Source: Peribacillus cavernae (GTDB taxonomy: Bacteria > Bacillota > Bacilli > Bacillales > DSM-1321). From it: 64,000 nucleotides of DNA. The position numbers and the translations under genes are program-made. The first letter of the stretch is position 1, and every line of letters begins with the position of its first letter. This document shows, piece by piece, positions 1 through 8,553 of the stretch. The stretch is taken from contig NZ_RYZZ01000007.1 of assembly GCF_003989135.1 (NCBI RefSeq), forward strand, positions 1-64,000, in the 5' to 3' direction. The notes under the pieces were generated by a model, which saw only the letters and a program-made list of their open reading frames with translations, did not search any database and was not told the DNA's origin.

Positions 1-217
1 TTAAACAAATACTATTTAGCGAGGAAGCCTTTTTCTTTTGCTCGTTTTATTAAGGTTATTAATATCTATTTAAGCAAACTTTATTTCAAAGCTACAATAA
101 AAGAATAAGAGAAATCATACTTAAAGAACAAGAGTCCCAGGTTTAACATCAAGCAAAAGAGGAAAAAATGACCAATAGCGAGCAATTACTTAAAATATAA
201 GAGGAGGGTGGCATTCC

Positions 218-856
218 ATGCTATTTGTGAGGAGAGAAACCTTCAGAGAATTCTTGTCTTTATATCCAATCACAAGCTTGATTGTTTTTCTAAACACCAT
301 CATGATGATTGTGACAATCCTGTTTGGGTGGTTTTCGAATGATGAATGGATTTATAGTTGGGGAGGATTAACCAAGGAGAGTGTAATCGATGGCGAACTC
401 TATCGGCTGTTGACCTATTCTTTCTTGCACAGCGGTATGATGCATTTTCTGTCAAATATGGTATTTACAATCATTGCTGCACCGGCTATAGAAAAATTGA
501 TCGGTAAAATGAAATTCATTACACTGTTTTTCTTTTCCATATTCATGGCTGCACTTGCGGTCATTCTGATTCCAACTGCCCCTTACTATCTTAATGTCGG
601 AGAATCTGGTTTTGGTTATAGCTTATTTGGTTTTTACTTTTACCTTGTGCTTTTTAAAAAGAACGTCATTGATAAGGAATCAAGTAAAACGATCATGGTG
701 TTCATAGCGGTTAGCTGGATTACGACCCTTATCATTCCTAATATTAGCATCTCTGCACATATAGGCGGGTTTATCGCCGGTTGGTTATATGCTTTCTTTA
801 TCAACAAATCCCTGACACGCTTAAAGGCTATGAATAGTAATTCCTATTATCGCTGA
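218..856 (+). CDS. Rhomboid-family intramembrane serine protease
   Basis: A 212-residue polytopic membrane protein with about six hydrophobic segments. The rhomboid signature is visible: GESG near residues 128-131 supplies the putative nucleophile Ser130, and an AHIGG motif gives the partner His181 in the last membrane helix. HSGMMHFLSNM near residues 71-81 is the conserved first-helix region. Known rhomboids cleave membrane-spanning substrates inside the bilayer; the substrate here cannot be told. The overall form resembles B. subtilis YdcA, but I do not assign the symbol. The start is the ATG behind a GAGGAGGGTGG-like site. It stands alone and ends at a hairpin terminator shared with the convergent met operon. 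Confidence 0.82.
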   Translation: MLFVRRETFREFLSLYPITSLIVFLNTIMMIVTILFGWFSNDEWIYSWGGLTKESVIDGELYRLLTYSFLHSGMMHFLSNMVFTIIAAPAIEKLIGKMKFITLFFFSIFMAALAVILIPTAPYYLNVGESGFGYSLFGFYFYLVLFKKNVIDKESSKTIMVFIAVSWITTLIIPNISISAHIGGFIAGWLYAFFINKSLTRLKAMNSNSYYR

Positions 857-887
857 TGACGAAGGCACTTTTTTATTTGATTAATGA

Positions 888-919
888 GAAAACCGCTTTA
901 GACAAAGCGGTTTTCTTTT
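888..919. terminator. Bidirectional terminator between rhomboid gene and metC
   Basis: A perfect 12-bp stem (GAAAACCGCTTT with AAAGCGGTTTTC) and a four-base loop, followed by a T run on the plus strand. It sits between two convergent genes and could serve both. Confidence 0.8.
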
Positions 920-928
920 CAAGTGTGA

Positions 929-2104
929 TTATAGCTGTACCTTAACTCTGCTTTTTTCAAGTGCTTGGGCAAAGTCATTGATCAAGTCATCCGGATTTTC
1001 CAGGCCGGCTGATAGACGGAGCAGACCGCCGCTGATTCCACGTTTTTCTCTCTCGTCTGCCGGCATGGCGGCGTGTGACATTTTTGCTGGATAGGATAAA
1101 ATCGACTCCACGGCACCGAGGCTGACAGCGAAGACAGGCAGTTGTGCATTCGCAACAAACGAATTCAGTACCGTTTCGCTTTCCAGTTCAAAGGAAAGGA
1201 CAGCACCTGCCCCGCGTGCTTGCTCCTGTTGGATGCTGTATTCAGGATGATCTTCCAGGCCTGGATAATGCACGGCTTTTACAAGAGGATGGGTTTGCAG
1301 ATATTCCGCCATCTTTTGGGCCGATTTCATGGAATGCTCCATTCTGACATGCAAGGTTTTCAGGCCGCGCATTACAAGCCAGGCATCCTGGACCCCAAGC
1401 ACAGCGCCGAAAGAATTCTGTAAAGTGTAAAGCCGTTCGCCAAGCTCCGGATCCTTCACGACAGCAAGGCCGGCGACTACATCACTATGGCCAGATAGAA
1501 ACTTTGTAGCACTGTGAAGGACGATATCCGCTCCAAGGTTCAACGGTTTTTGCAGGGCAGGTGTCAGAAAGGTGTTGTCCACATAGGTTAAAGCACCGAT
1601 TTCCTTTGCTATTGAGCAGACGGCTTTAATGTCGGTCACTTTGAGCAGTGGATTGGAAGGAGTCTCCATATATATGGCCTTCGTATTCGGGCGGATTGCA
1701 GCCCTTATACTGTCAAGATCAGTCATATCAACAAAGGTATGCTCGATTCCAAACCGGCTTAGCACACTTGTGACCATCCGGTACGTTCCGCCGTATACAT
1801 CCTCTGTAATGATGATATGATCCCCGGAAGAAAGCAGCAGGAACGCGGTCGAAATCGCCGCCATTCCTGAGGAGAAAGCAAAGCCTCTTGTACCCTCCTC
1901 TAATTCAGCAATGATGTCCTCAAGCGCCTCCCGGGTCGGATTGGCGCTACGGCTGTAATCGTACTTGCCGAATTGTTCCGGATTGGCCTGGTGGAACGTT
2001 GAAGCATGCTGAATCGGAACACTTACTGCTCCATTGGAACTGTCAAACTTATGCTGATTATGCAAAAGAAGTGTTTCAAACGATAAATCTTTATTTTCAC
2101 TCAT
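929..2104 (-). CDS. metC: Cystathionine beta-lyase
   Basis: A 391-residue Cys/Met-metabolism PLP enzyme of the usual family length. It shows SATKF with the predicted PLP-binding Lys201, YSRSANPTR near 50-58 for phosphate binding, and FSSGMAAI near 78-84. In the B. subtilis pathway MetC cleaves cystathionine to homocysteine in the cytoplasm. The ATG overlaps the metI stop by four bases (ATGA), so the two genes are almost certainly co-translated. Sequence alone does not separate beta-lyase from gamma-lyase or O-acetylhomoserine sulfhydrylase. The call rests on position two behind metI under a SAM-I riboswitch, as in B. subtilis metIC. Confidence 0.88.
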   Translation of the reverse strand: MSENKDLSFETLLLHNQHKFDSSNGAVSVPIQHASTFHQANPEQFGKYDYSRSANPTREALEDIIAELEEGTRGFAFSSGMAAISTAFLLLSSGDHIIITEDVYGGTYRMVTSVLSRFGIEHTFVDMTDLDSIRAAIRPNTKAIYMETPSNPLLKVTDIKAVCSIAKEIGALTYVDNTFLTPALQKPLNLGADIVLHSATKFLSGHSDVVAGLAVVKDPELGERLYTLQNSFGAVLGVQDAWLVMRGLKTLHVRMEHSMKSAQKMAEYLQTHPLVKAVHYPGLEDHPEYSIQQEQARGAGAVLSFELESETVLNSFVANAQLPVFAVSLGAVESILSYPAKMSHAAMPADEREKRGISGGLLRLSAGLENPDDLINDFAQALEKSRVKVQL

Positions 2105-3213
2105 ACTCTTGCCTCCTTATTCAGGGCTGCCAATGCATGTCCTAAGTCTTCAATTAAATCTTCTCCATCCTCAATCCCTACAGAAAAGCGTAATAGACGG
2201 TTGCAGACACCGTTGGCAGTCCTAATCTCCTCAGGAATGTCAGCATGTGTCTGAGTTGCCGGATAGGTGATGAAGCTTTCGGTTCCGCCAAGGCTTTCAG
2301 CAAAAGTGATCAATGACAGCTTCTGTAAAAACGGATTGACCCATGCTTCTTCTTGTAACCGAAAGGACACCATTCCTCCGTTGCCGGGATAAAGTACATC
2401 CGTAATACATTCTTGATCTTGCAGATAATCGACAACTTTTTTTGCGTTTTTTTCATGCCTTTCCATGCGAAGGGAGAGGGTTTTCATGCCGCGCATCAGC
2501 AACCATGAATCGAACGGGCTGAGAACGGCCCCGGCACCGTTATGGTAGAGGGCGATCGATTCGCATAATTCAGTGCCTTTTGCGACTATCAACCCTGCGA
2601 GCACATCATTATGGCCGCCTAAATATTTTGTGGCGCTGTGAATTACGATATCTGCGCCAAGCTTGATCGGCTGTTGCAGGATCGGGGTATAAAACGTATT
2701 ATCGACGATCAAAAGCACATCATGTTTCCTGGCGATTTCCGCCACGGCTGCAATATCAGTTTGTTCCATCAGGGGATTAGTCGGGGTTTCGATAAAAATC
2801 GCCTTCGTTTGCGGGGTGATGCCATCCTCGATTTCCTCCAGACTGCTTGTGTTTACGTATCGACAGCCTAATCCCCACTTTTTAAATCCCTGCTCTAACA
2901 AACGATAGGTTCCGCCGTATAAATCTTTCGAGATGATCCATTCATCACCTGATTGAAATAAGGAAAGTACAGTAAAGATGGCTGCCATGCCTGAACTGCA
3001 GGCAAAGCCCTGTTCACCCTCTTCAAGATCGGCAATTGCCTGCTCGAGGAGCTGGCGCGTCGGATTGCCGGTCCTTACATAATCGAATCCTGAGGATTGG
3101 CCAATGCCTTCGTGGCGGTAGGCTGTGGAAAAATAAACAGGGGGGTTCACGGTCCCTGTTGCTGAGTCGCTTCGGTTCCCGATTTGTGCTAAAAATGTGT
3201 CAATTTTATACAT
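2101..3213 (-). CDS. metI: Cystathionine gamma-synthase / O-acetylhomoserine thiolyase
   Basis: A 370-residue paralogue of the downstream MetC, with the same fold-type I PLP signatures: SATKY with Lys196, VRTGNPTR near 46-53, and CSSGMAAI near 72-79. In B. subtilis MetI joins an activated homoserine to cysteine (or sulfide), the first step of transsulfuration to methionine. It is the first gene of a two-gene operon behind a SAM-I riboswitch and terminator, so high S-adenosylmethionine should stop transcription before this gene. Substrate choice (cysteine or sulfide) cannot be read from the sequence. Confidence 0.88.
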   Translation of the reverse strand: MYKIDTFLAQIGNRSDSATGTVNPPVYFSTAYRHEGIGQSSGFDYVRTGNPTRQLLEQAIADLEEGEQGFACSSGMAAIFTVLSLFQSGDEWIISKDLYGGTYRLLEQGFKKWGLGCRYVNTSSLEEIEDGITPQTKAIFIETPTNPLMEQTDIAAVAEIARKHDVLLIVDNTFYTPILQQPIKLGADIVIHSATKYLGGHNDVLAGLIVAKGTELCESIALYHNGAGAVLSPFDSWLLMRGMKTLSLRMERHEKNAKKVVDYLQDQECITDVLYPGNGGMVSFRLQEEAWVNPFLQKLSLITFAESLGGTESFITYPATQTHADIPEEIRTANGVCNRLLRFSVGIEDGEDLIEDLGHALAALNKEARV

Positions 3214-3251
3214 GGCTCACTGCTCCTTTAGCTATGATAGAAATAAAAAAA

Positions 3252-3272
3252 GCCTTCAAATAAGAAGAAGAC
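3252..3272 (-). terminator. Intrinsic terminator of the SAM-I riboswitch
   Basis: On the minus strand GTCTTC pairs with GAAGGC around a nine-base loop and is followed by seven T residues. It lies between the S-box aptamer and metI, as expected for the expression platform. Confidence 0.82.
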
Positions 3273-3297
3273 TTTTAAAATACATGTATGAAGTCGT

Positions 3298-3416
3298 TCT
3301 TCCTATCTTTCAAGTTCAAAAATAACTTGATGGACTTAGCACCTTTCCAATGCCGATAACACATTGAAGGTTGCTGAGGCGTCTTAGGGCCATTCCCTCG
3401 ACCTCTCAGGATAAGA
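3298..3416 (-). promoter_or_regulatory. SAM-I (S-box) riboswitch of metIC
   Basis: The minus strand shows the S-box core in order: a CTTATC P1 strand, a GAGAGGTCGAGGGA kink-turn/P2 segment, TGGCCC, a CAGCAACC segment, AAGGTGCTAAGTCC in P3-P4, and a closing GATAGG strand that pairs with CTTATC. It is followed by an intrinsic terminator. The known family binds S-adenosylmethionine and promotes termination, so metIC should be expressed when SAM is low. Confidence 0.93.
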
Positions 3417-3441
3417 AATATAGAATATTCAGCTTTCTATG

Positions 3442-3470
3442 AATTTACTATATAATCACACCAGTGTCAA
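3442..3470 (-). promoter_or_regulatory. Sigma-A type promoter of metIC
   Basis: On the minus strand a perfect -35 TTGACA is separated by 17 bases from TAAATT. Transcription would begin just before the riboswitch aptamer. Confidence 0.6.
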
Positions 3471-3593
3471 CAGCGAACCTCTCTCTACATATTTCGATGA
3501 AGCGTCTTTTAAAAAACTATCTTTACAAAAATGAGGAGATGAATTATTCTGTATATTAATTCTGACTAAATCAATGGAAAAACTTTATTGATC

Positions 3594-3681
3594 AGTGTAA
3601 GACGATTGAGTCGCTATGAAGAGTGGCCGAGAGGCGGACTGTTGATGTCAGGTACAACTTGCAAAGGCAGGCGCTTACGCT
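3594..3681 (+). ncRNA. Candidate structured leader RNA of yezD
   Basis: AGTGTAAG (3594-3601) can pair with CTTACGCT (3674-3681), an 8-bp closing stem with one G-T pair. It encloses about 72 bases that can form several short hairpins, for example GCC-GAGA-GGC at 3626-3635, GAC/GUC at 3637-3649 and UGC/GCA at 3660-3668. The ribosome binding site of yezD follows within 12 bases. The arrangement suggests a cis-regulatory RNA, but I do not recognise it as SAM-I or any other class I know. Folding was by eye only. Confidence 0.4.
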
Positions 3682-3705
3682 TTTCAAAAAAAGGGGGATG
3701 CTAAT

Positions 3706-3849
3706 TTGGCGGAAATCGGTCAGATAGCAAAAATTGCCGATCAGCTTCAGGAAATGCTGGATTCCATTAAATTTGGTTCGATCACACTCGTTATCCAGGA
3801 CGGCAAGATCATTCAAGTCGAAAAGCATGAAAAGGTAAGAATTAAATAG
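3706..3849 (+). CDS. yezD: YezD family small protein (DUF2292)
   Basis: A 47-residue ORF starting at TTG 3706, eight bases after an AAGGGGG site. The nearby ATG at 3698 is in another frame and stops after nine codons. The protein is an amphipathic N-terminal helix followed by the family hallmark FGSITLVIQDGKIIQVEK, which has the pattern of a two-strand beta hairpin. Its function is not established. It sits alone between the divergent met operon and a convergent nitroreductase, behind a structured leader and ahead of a strong terminator. Confidence 0.75.
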   Translation: MAEIGQIAKIADQLQEMLDSIKFGSITLVIQDGKIIQVEKHEKVRIK

Positions 3850-3851
3850 AG

Positions 3852-3898
3852 CAAACGGCGGTCCGCAAAAGATAAAATTCTTTCGGACCGCCGTTTGC
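3852..3898. terminator. Terminator after yezD, shared with nitroreductase gene
   Basis: A long near-perfect inverted repeat: CAAACGGCGGTCCG pairs with CGGACCGCCGTTTG around an AT-rich loop. Location between convergent genes supports a terminator role, although the T run is short on both sides. Confidence 0.65.
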
Positions 3899-3925
3899 AT
3901 TTACACATGGATGGATGGATTTACT

Positions 3926-4495
3926 TCAATCTATCCAGGTTGTCAGCTCTTTGAAATTTGTTTTCTTCACTTTCGGGGCCTCCATATTAGCGTAGCCAAT
4001 GTAAACAAAAGCGACTATTTCACCAGCTTCAGATAGGCCGAAAAAGTTCTTCACTTTTTCATGATAACAAATGTCACCTGTACGCCAGATTGCCCCTAAC
4101 CCTAGTGAATGCGAGGCTAATAGCATATTTTGAATAGCACTATTGACAGCAGCATATTCCTCTTTTTTAATCACATTCTTTCTTTCGCTTGGTTCTACAC
4201 CTACCGCAATGATAACGGGTGCCCTAAGCGGATTCTTTTTTGCTTTTTCGATCTTCTTTTGATTGTCCTCTGAGTTGGGATCTTCAAATTTAGCTGCAGT
4301 GATTTCTTCAAAAACATTCCCGAGCTTATTCCTGCCTTCACCGGTCAGTACAAAAAATCTCCAGGGTTCGGTTCGAAAATGATTTGGTGCATAAGTGCCT
4401 GCTTCTAAAATTTGCTCGATTAATTCCTGCGGTACTGGATCCGGTTTCACGAGCCCAATGCTTCTTCTTGTTTTTATTCCCTCAACGATTTCCAT
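3926..4495 (-). CDS. Nitroreductase family FMN oxidoreductase
   Basis: A 189-residue protein of the short nitroreductase family (E. coli YdjA / B. subtilis YfhC-like). The N-terminal IKTRRSIG binds FMN phosphate in the family, followed by YAPNHFRTEPWRF near residues 35-47. GLGAIWRTGD near 133-142 is the second cofactor segment. Family members use FMN and NAD(P)H to reduce nitro or quinone-like compounds; the substrate here is unknown. It is monocistronic and convergent with yezD. The ATG starts just after a GGGTGATC site. Confidence 0.82.
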   Translation of the reverse strand: MEIVEGIKTRRSIGLVKPDPVPQELIEQILEAGTYAPNHFRTEPWRFFVLTGEGRNKLGNVFEEITAAKFEDPNSEDNQKKIEKAKKNPLRAPVIIAVGVEPSERKNVIKKEEYAAVNSAIQNMLLASHSLGLGAIWRTGDICYHEKVKNFFGLSEAGEIVAFVYIGYANMEAPKVKKTNFKELTTWID

Positions 4496-4742
4496 AAGAT
4501 CACCCTTTTTTTAAAAAATTGAGCAGGTTTTGCATAACCTACATTTAATCCTTGTGAAAATATTGGTTCCTCTGTTCTGCCAACCTCTCCATAAAAAGAG
4601 ATGGCTAAAGGTATCGTATCCTTCTCCGCAATTATCGTCAATTATTGCTTGTACTTATTTGCCTCCTGCAGATCCAACTGTATTATAATGGGGAATAATA
4701 AGTCGGAAGTTTCAAATTTTTCATCTAAACGGGGGTGTAAGA

Positions 4743-5456
4743 ATGAGTTGCGATATGTACCCATTAGGGGATCATGCAGTCTTGATCGAACTCGGGGAAG
4801 GAATAAACAAGGAAACTCAAGCATGCGTTCAAGTAATCGCTGCTTTTTTGGAAGGACATCCCCCCATTTGGATGATCGAATATATACCCGCTTTTACAAC
4901 GATAACTGTTTTTTACGATCCTGTAAGAGTACTGCAAAGTAACCAAAAAGCCATTTCCCCATATGATTATGTCTGTGCATTTCTTGCGGGATTGTTATCA
5001 GGACTGGTTACAGGTACCCCATCGGAATCCCGGGTAGTTGACATCCCCGTATGCTATGGAGGAAAGTTCGGTCCTGATTTAGAACATGTGGCAATGATCA
5101 ATGGATTAACAATGGAAGAAGTAGTTCGCATCCATTCATCCGGCGGCTATTTGGTTTATATGATTGGATTTGCCCCGGGATTCCCTTATGTTGGTGGGAT
5201 GTCTGAAAGAATTGCAGCTCCAAGAAGAGAATCGCCCCGCTTAAAAATCCCTGCAAGAACCGTCGGAATCGCAGGAAAACAAACAGGGATTTATCCCATC
5301 GAAACACCTGGAGGCTGGCAATTAATTGGCCGGACGCCTTTGGAGTTATTTCGTCCTGGGGATGAATCACCAAGTCTATTAAGAGCGGGAGACAGGATTC
5401 AATTTATACCGATCAGCGAGAAGGAGTACATCGAATGGGAGCAAGACAAACGATGA
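4743..5456 (+). CDS. pxpB: 5-oxoprolinase subunit B (KipI-like)
   Basis: A 237-residue KipI/allophanate-hydrolase subunit 1 family protein. Family motifs include YPLGDHAVLIELG near residues 6-18, GFAPGFPYVGGM near 144-155, and RTVGIAGKQTGIYP near 172-185. Established knowledge: PxpA, PxpB and PxpC together form an ATP-dependent 5-oxoprolinase that opens 5-oxoproline to glutamate. In B. subtilis the B subunit is also known as KipI, an inhibitor of the sporulation kinase KinA. The operon order here is B-C-A, and the stop overlaps the start region of pxpC. No KipR-type regulator gene is adjacent. Confidence 0.9.
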   Translation: MSCDMYPLGDHAVLIELGEGINKETQACVQVIAAFLEGHPPIWMIEYIPAFTTITVFYDPVRVLQSNQKAISPYDYVCAFLAGLLSGLVTGTPSESRVVDIPVCYGGKFGPDLEHVAMINGLTMEEVVRIHSSGGYLVYMIGFAPGFPYVGGMSERIAAPRRESPRLKIPARTVGIAGKQTGIYPIETPGGWQLIGRTPLELFRPGDESPSLLRAGDRIQFIPISEKEYIEWEQDKR

Positions 5457-6454
5457 TGACTATCACCAAGCCCGGCATGCTTACGACGATTCAAGATTTA
5501 GGAAGGAACGGCTATCAAAAATATGGTGTGATTACGAGCGGTGTCATGGATCCGTCTGCAAGTCGCATCGCCAATATCTTAGTAGGAAATCAAGAAAAAG
5601 AAGCTACCTTAGAAATCACTTTGCTTGGCCCTGTGATTGAATTCAGTGAAAATGCACTTATATCGATTTGCGGTGGGGACTTATCACCTTCTATTGATGG
5701 GAGGACGGCTCGATTATGGCGACCGCTTCTTGTTAAAAAAGGCAGCCGGCTCCAATTTGGTCAATGCAAGTCTGGATGCCGATGTTATCTTGCGGTTGCA
5801 GGCGGTTTTTCAGTACGGAGCGTGATGGGAAGTAAATCAACGTATTTGAGGGCGGGAATTGGAGGGGTTAACGGCAGGGCACTTAAATCGGGGGATAGAA
5901 TTCCAATTGATACCCCCAGAGAGCTATCAACCAGACTTATTCAACATTTGGACAGAGGCAAAACTAACCGAACTTTTGTTGAAAGTGATTGGTCAGTGGT
6001 TTCATCTTTGTATCATACCAATGAAAAAGATGGCATTGTCCATGTTATCAAGGGGCGGCAATTCAATCTATTCTCAATAGAAAGCCAGAAACTACTCTTC
6101 ACAGAGCCATTTGAAGTGACATCCCAATCAGACCGGATGGGTTATCGCTTAAAAGGACCAACTCTTGCCCTGGAAAAACCAAAAGAAATGATTTCAGAAG
6201 CTGTTGATTTTGGTACGATTCAGGTCCCATCGGAAGGAAACCCCATTGTCCTGTTAGCTGACAGGCAAACGACAGGCGGGTATCCAAAAATCGGGCAAAT
6301 TGCAACAGTCGATTTGTCTTTATTAGCCCAGACAAAACCGGGTGATTCGCTTCGTTTTATCGAAATAACACATGCGGAGGCCGAGCATCTCTATCTTAAA
6401 AAAGAAAGCAATATACAGCTATTAAAAAATGGCGTTTTACTTAAATGCAGATAA
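5435..6454 (+). CDS. pxpC: 5-oxoprolinase subunit C (KipA-like)
   Basis: A 339-residue biotin-dependent-carboxyltransferase-like protein (KipA/PxpC). It shows KPGMLTTIQDLGRNGYQKYGV near the N terminus and the family segments SDRMGYRLKGP and LLADRQTTGGYPKIGQI near the C-terminal third. It forms a complex with PxpB in the 5-oxoprolinase. Two starts are possible: ATG 5435 with AAGGAG eight bases upstream, or ATG 5453, which overlaps the pxpB stop as ATGA and gives the more typical N terminus. Either way it is translationally coupled to pxpB. Confidence 0.9.
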   Translation: MGARQTMMTITKPGMLTTIQDLGRNGYQKYGVITSGVMDPSASRIANILVGNQEKEATLEITLLGPVIEFSENALISICGGDLSPSIDGRTARLWRPLLVKKGSRLQFGQCKSGCRCYLAVAGGFSVRSVMGSKSTYLRAGIGGVNGRALKSGDRIPIDTPRELSTRLIQHLDRGKTNRTFVESDWSVVSSLYHTNEKDGIVHVIKGRQFNLFSIESQKLLFTEPFEVTSQSDRMGYRLKGPTLALEKPKEMISEAVDFGTIQVPSEGNPIVLLADRQTTGGYPKIGQIATVDLSLLAQTKPGDSLRFIEITHAEAEHLYLKKESNIQLLKNGVLLKCR

Positions 6455-6467
6455 GGGGCGGTAACCA

Positions 6468-7238
6468 GTGCATTTTGTGGACATTAATTGTGATATGGGG
6501 GAAAGCTTTGGAGCTTATCAGCTGGGCAGGGATGAAGAAATCCTTGATTTTGTCACCTCCGCAAATATTGCCTGTGGTTTTCATGCAGGTGATGCAGCGA
6601 CAATGCGAAAAACGGTTACATTAGCGCTTGAAAAAAAAGTGGGAATCGGAGCTCACCCTGGGCTTCAAGATTTAGCCGGCTTTGGCAGAAGAAACATGCA
6701 AATATCAGCACAAGAGGCTTATGACCTTGTTATCTACCAAATTGGAGCTCTGTATGGTTTTGTCAAATCAGAAGGCGGTAAGCTTCAGCATGTCAAGCCG
6801 CACGGTGCCCTTTATAACATGGCTGCTAAAAGTGCACCTTTATCTGAAGCAATTGCTGAAGCCATTTATAAGGTGGACCCTGAATTGATTCTCTTCGGTT
6901 TGGCTGGAGGAGAACTAGTCAAAGCAGGAAAGAAAATCGGGCTTCGTTCTGCCAATGAAGTATTTGCGGACCGCACCTATCAAAAAAATGGTTCATTGAC
7001 ACCGAGACAAGAGGTTGATGCGCTTATCATAAATAATGAAACTGCAGTCAGCCAGGTTATCACGATGGTGAAGGAAGGAAAAGTAACTTCCCTGCAAGGA
7101 GCCGATGTATTGATTCAGGCAGACACTGTTTGCATTCATGGTGATGGAGAACATGCGCTTGATTTTGTGAAGTATATTTCTTCCGCTTTAAAAGATGCAG
7201 ACATTACAATCGCTAAAATTAATGAGTTTTTAGATTGA
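6468..7238 (+). CDS. pxpA: 5-oxoprolinase subunit A (LamB/YcsF family)
   Basis: A 256-residue LamB/YcsF protein. Family motifs are plain: [11 protein letters not shown] at residues 5-15, [11 protein letters not shown] near 33-43, [15 protein letters not shown] near 61-75, and VKPHGALYN near 107-115. PxpA is the subunit that acts on 5-oxoproline with ATP when joined by PxpB and PxpC. The start is GTG 6468, with AAGGGGCGG upstream and 13 bases after the pxpC stop. It is the last gene of the operon. Confidence 0.9.
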   Translation: MHFVDINCDMGESFGAYQLGRDEEILDFVTSANIACGFHAGDAATMRKTVTLALEKKVGIGAHPGLQDLAGFGRRNMQISAQEAYDLVIYQIGALYGFVKSEGGKLQHVKPHGALYNMAAKSAPLSEAIAEAIYKVDPELILFGLAGGELVKAGKKIGLRSANEVFADRTYQKNGSLTPRQEVDALIINNETAVSQVITMVKEGKVTSLQGADVLIQADTVCIHGDGEHALDFVKYISSALKDADITIAKINEFLD

Positions 7239-7288
7239 AAACTTAAAGATAGAAAAGGCATATAGAAATTTTGAAGTCAGTTATAAGG

Positions 7289-7310
7289 AAGGAGTCCCGA
7301 GGGACTCCTT
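7289..7310. terminator. Inverted repeat between convergent pxpA and a small gene
   Basis: AAGGAGTCCC is directly followed, after two bases, by its perfect complement GGGACTCCTT. It lies between convergent genes. No clear T run follows on either strand, so the terminator role is inferred from position. Confidence 0.45.
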
Positions 7311-7315
7311 CAAAA

Positions 7316-7570
7316 TTATATCGTCAATAATTCATAAACTTCATTCAGCTGCCGGACTCTTTCATAATCTTGTTCTTGATTCGAGTAGTCAATTGCTTCT
7401 GTTAATATCTTGTCGAGGTAATCCATCTCTTCGGCAGTTAAATTTCTAACAAACAAACCCTCAGTAGAATAATGTTTATTCGAAATTTTATCGTATAACT
7501 TTTTCCCAATTGCTTCATTGTCCGTATGAGCTGAAAGGATTTCCAGTAAATATCCTAAAGGCTGATTCAT
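7316..7570 (-). CDS. Small hypothetical protein
   Basis: An 84-residue, charged, mostly helical protein without signal peptide or membrane segment. AAGGGGA lies six to seven bases before the ATG, which supports translation. I do not recognise the family with confidence. It is convergent with pxpA and divergent from the CotF-like gene. The sequence is rich in Leu, Glu and Asp (for example AEEMDYLDKILTEAIDYS), suggesting a small soluble helical bundle. Confidence 0.6.
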   Translation of the reverse strand: MNQPLGYLLEILSAHTDNEAIGKKLYDKISNKHYSTEGLFVRNLTAEEMDYLDKILTEAIDYSNQEQDYERVRQLNEVYELLTI

Positions 7571-7714
7571 TTGCAGTCCCCTTCACCATTTTTTAAGCCC
7601 GGATTTATTATGTCCTTTAAAATATTTCTAAAACTCTTGCGATTACGTGCATAAATCTTGGTCTAAAAAGGATAATAAATGAGAATGCATTGAAACAAAT
7701 AGGAGGGAAAATGA

Positions 7715-8350
7715 ATGGAAAATCAACAAGGGCAAATGCACGAAAATATGCACACAGGTAATGTACCACCGCAGATGAATCACGGAGCGCATGAAATGCT
7801 TGATGTCCATGAAGTACTCAGCGGTTCGATAGGCGCAATGAATCAATATACATTAGGGCGGCAGTTTGTAAAGGATCCCGAGCTGCTTGACATCCTTGAC
7901 AGACAATATAACTTCATGAAAGAAGAGTACAACATAACATTAGAGTGCTTTCAAACAGGGCAAAACCCTTCAAAACCAACACAAAGCTATAAAATGAAAC
8001 AAGGCAACGACTTTGTTTATGGATTAACTCCTACCCAACCGAGTAAACCAATCCAGTCTCCAACAGAAATGAATGATCAAACAGTGTCCGGCTGTATGCT
8101 TGGGGCTGCAAAATCGAACGCGTCCATGAAAACGATGGCGGCTTTGGAAGTAACAAATCCGGTTGTCCGCCGTGTCTTGGCTGATTCTGTGCCAAACTGC
8201 ATTGAAATGGCATATGAGATTTCTGTATATCAAAACAAACATCACTATTATCAGGTTCCTCAATTTGCCGAGCAGGATATGCAGCAAATGATGAATTGTT
8301 ATGCACCGGCTCAGGGAATGCAAATGCCGAATAACGGTATGAGTCATTAA
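7715..8350 (+). CDS. yhcQ: Spore coat protein, CotF family
   Basis: A 211-residue CotF-like protein, close in length and character to B. subtilis YhcQ. The N terminus is rich in Gln, His and Met. The CotF-type helical domain includes LGRQFVKDPELLDILDRQ near residues 48-65 and FMKEEYNITLEC near 68-79. The C-terminal tail is Met/Gln/Pro rich. Known CotF relatives are deposited on the developing spore. AGGAGGG lies seven bases before the ATG. It is monocistronic and followed by a strong terminator. Confidence 0.82.
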   Translation: MENQQGQMHENMHTGNVPPQMNHGAHEMLDVHEVLSGSIGAMNQYTLGRQFVKDPELLDILDRQYNFMKEEYNITLECFQTGQNPSKPTQSYKMKQGNDFVYGLTPTQPSKPIQSPTEMNDQTVSGCMLGAAKSNASMKTMAALEVTNPVVRRVLADSVPNCIEMAYEISVYQNKHHYYQVPQFAEQDMQQMMNCYAPAQGMQMPNNGMSH

Positions 8351-8374
8351 TGCAAAGATAATGTTATCATCCTT

Positions 8375-8412
8375 AAAGCCAATTTTCTTGAAACAGAGAA
8401 AATTGGCTTTTT
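8375..8412 (+). terminator. Terminator of the CotF-like gene
   Basis: AAAGCCAATTTTCT pairs with AGAAAATTGGCTTT around an eight-base loop, followed by a T run. Confidence 0.85.
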
Positions 8413-8553
8413 TGCGAGTGTATTGCCAATTACAAAATCATCATCTGATAATGCCCCAATGAAATTGAAAAATTATTTTTTTTGGATTGGCGAATAATGT
8501 TAGTAAAATGTTCAATAGGGAAAATATAATAAAAAAGGAGGAGAGACCAACCA

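Noticed and set aside
3594-3681. Possible tRNA: 7-bp closing stem and about 86 bases
   Set aside because: No T-loop (TTCAAAT-like) sequence, no anticodon arm and no CCA-compatible 3' end; the fold does not fit a cloverleaf.
3594-3681. Second SAM-I riboswitch upstream of yezD
   Set aside because: A GAAGAG...GAGAGG resemblance exists, but the conserved GGCCC, GCAACC and GGTGC blocks are absent.
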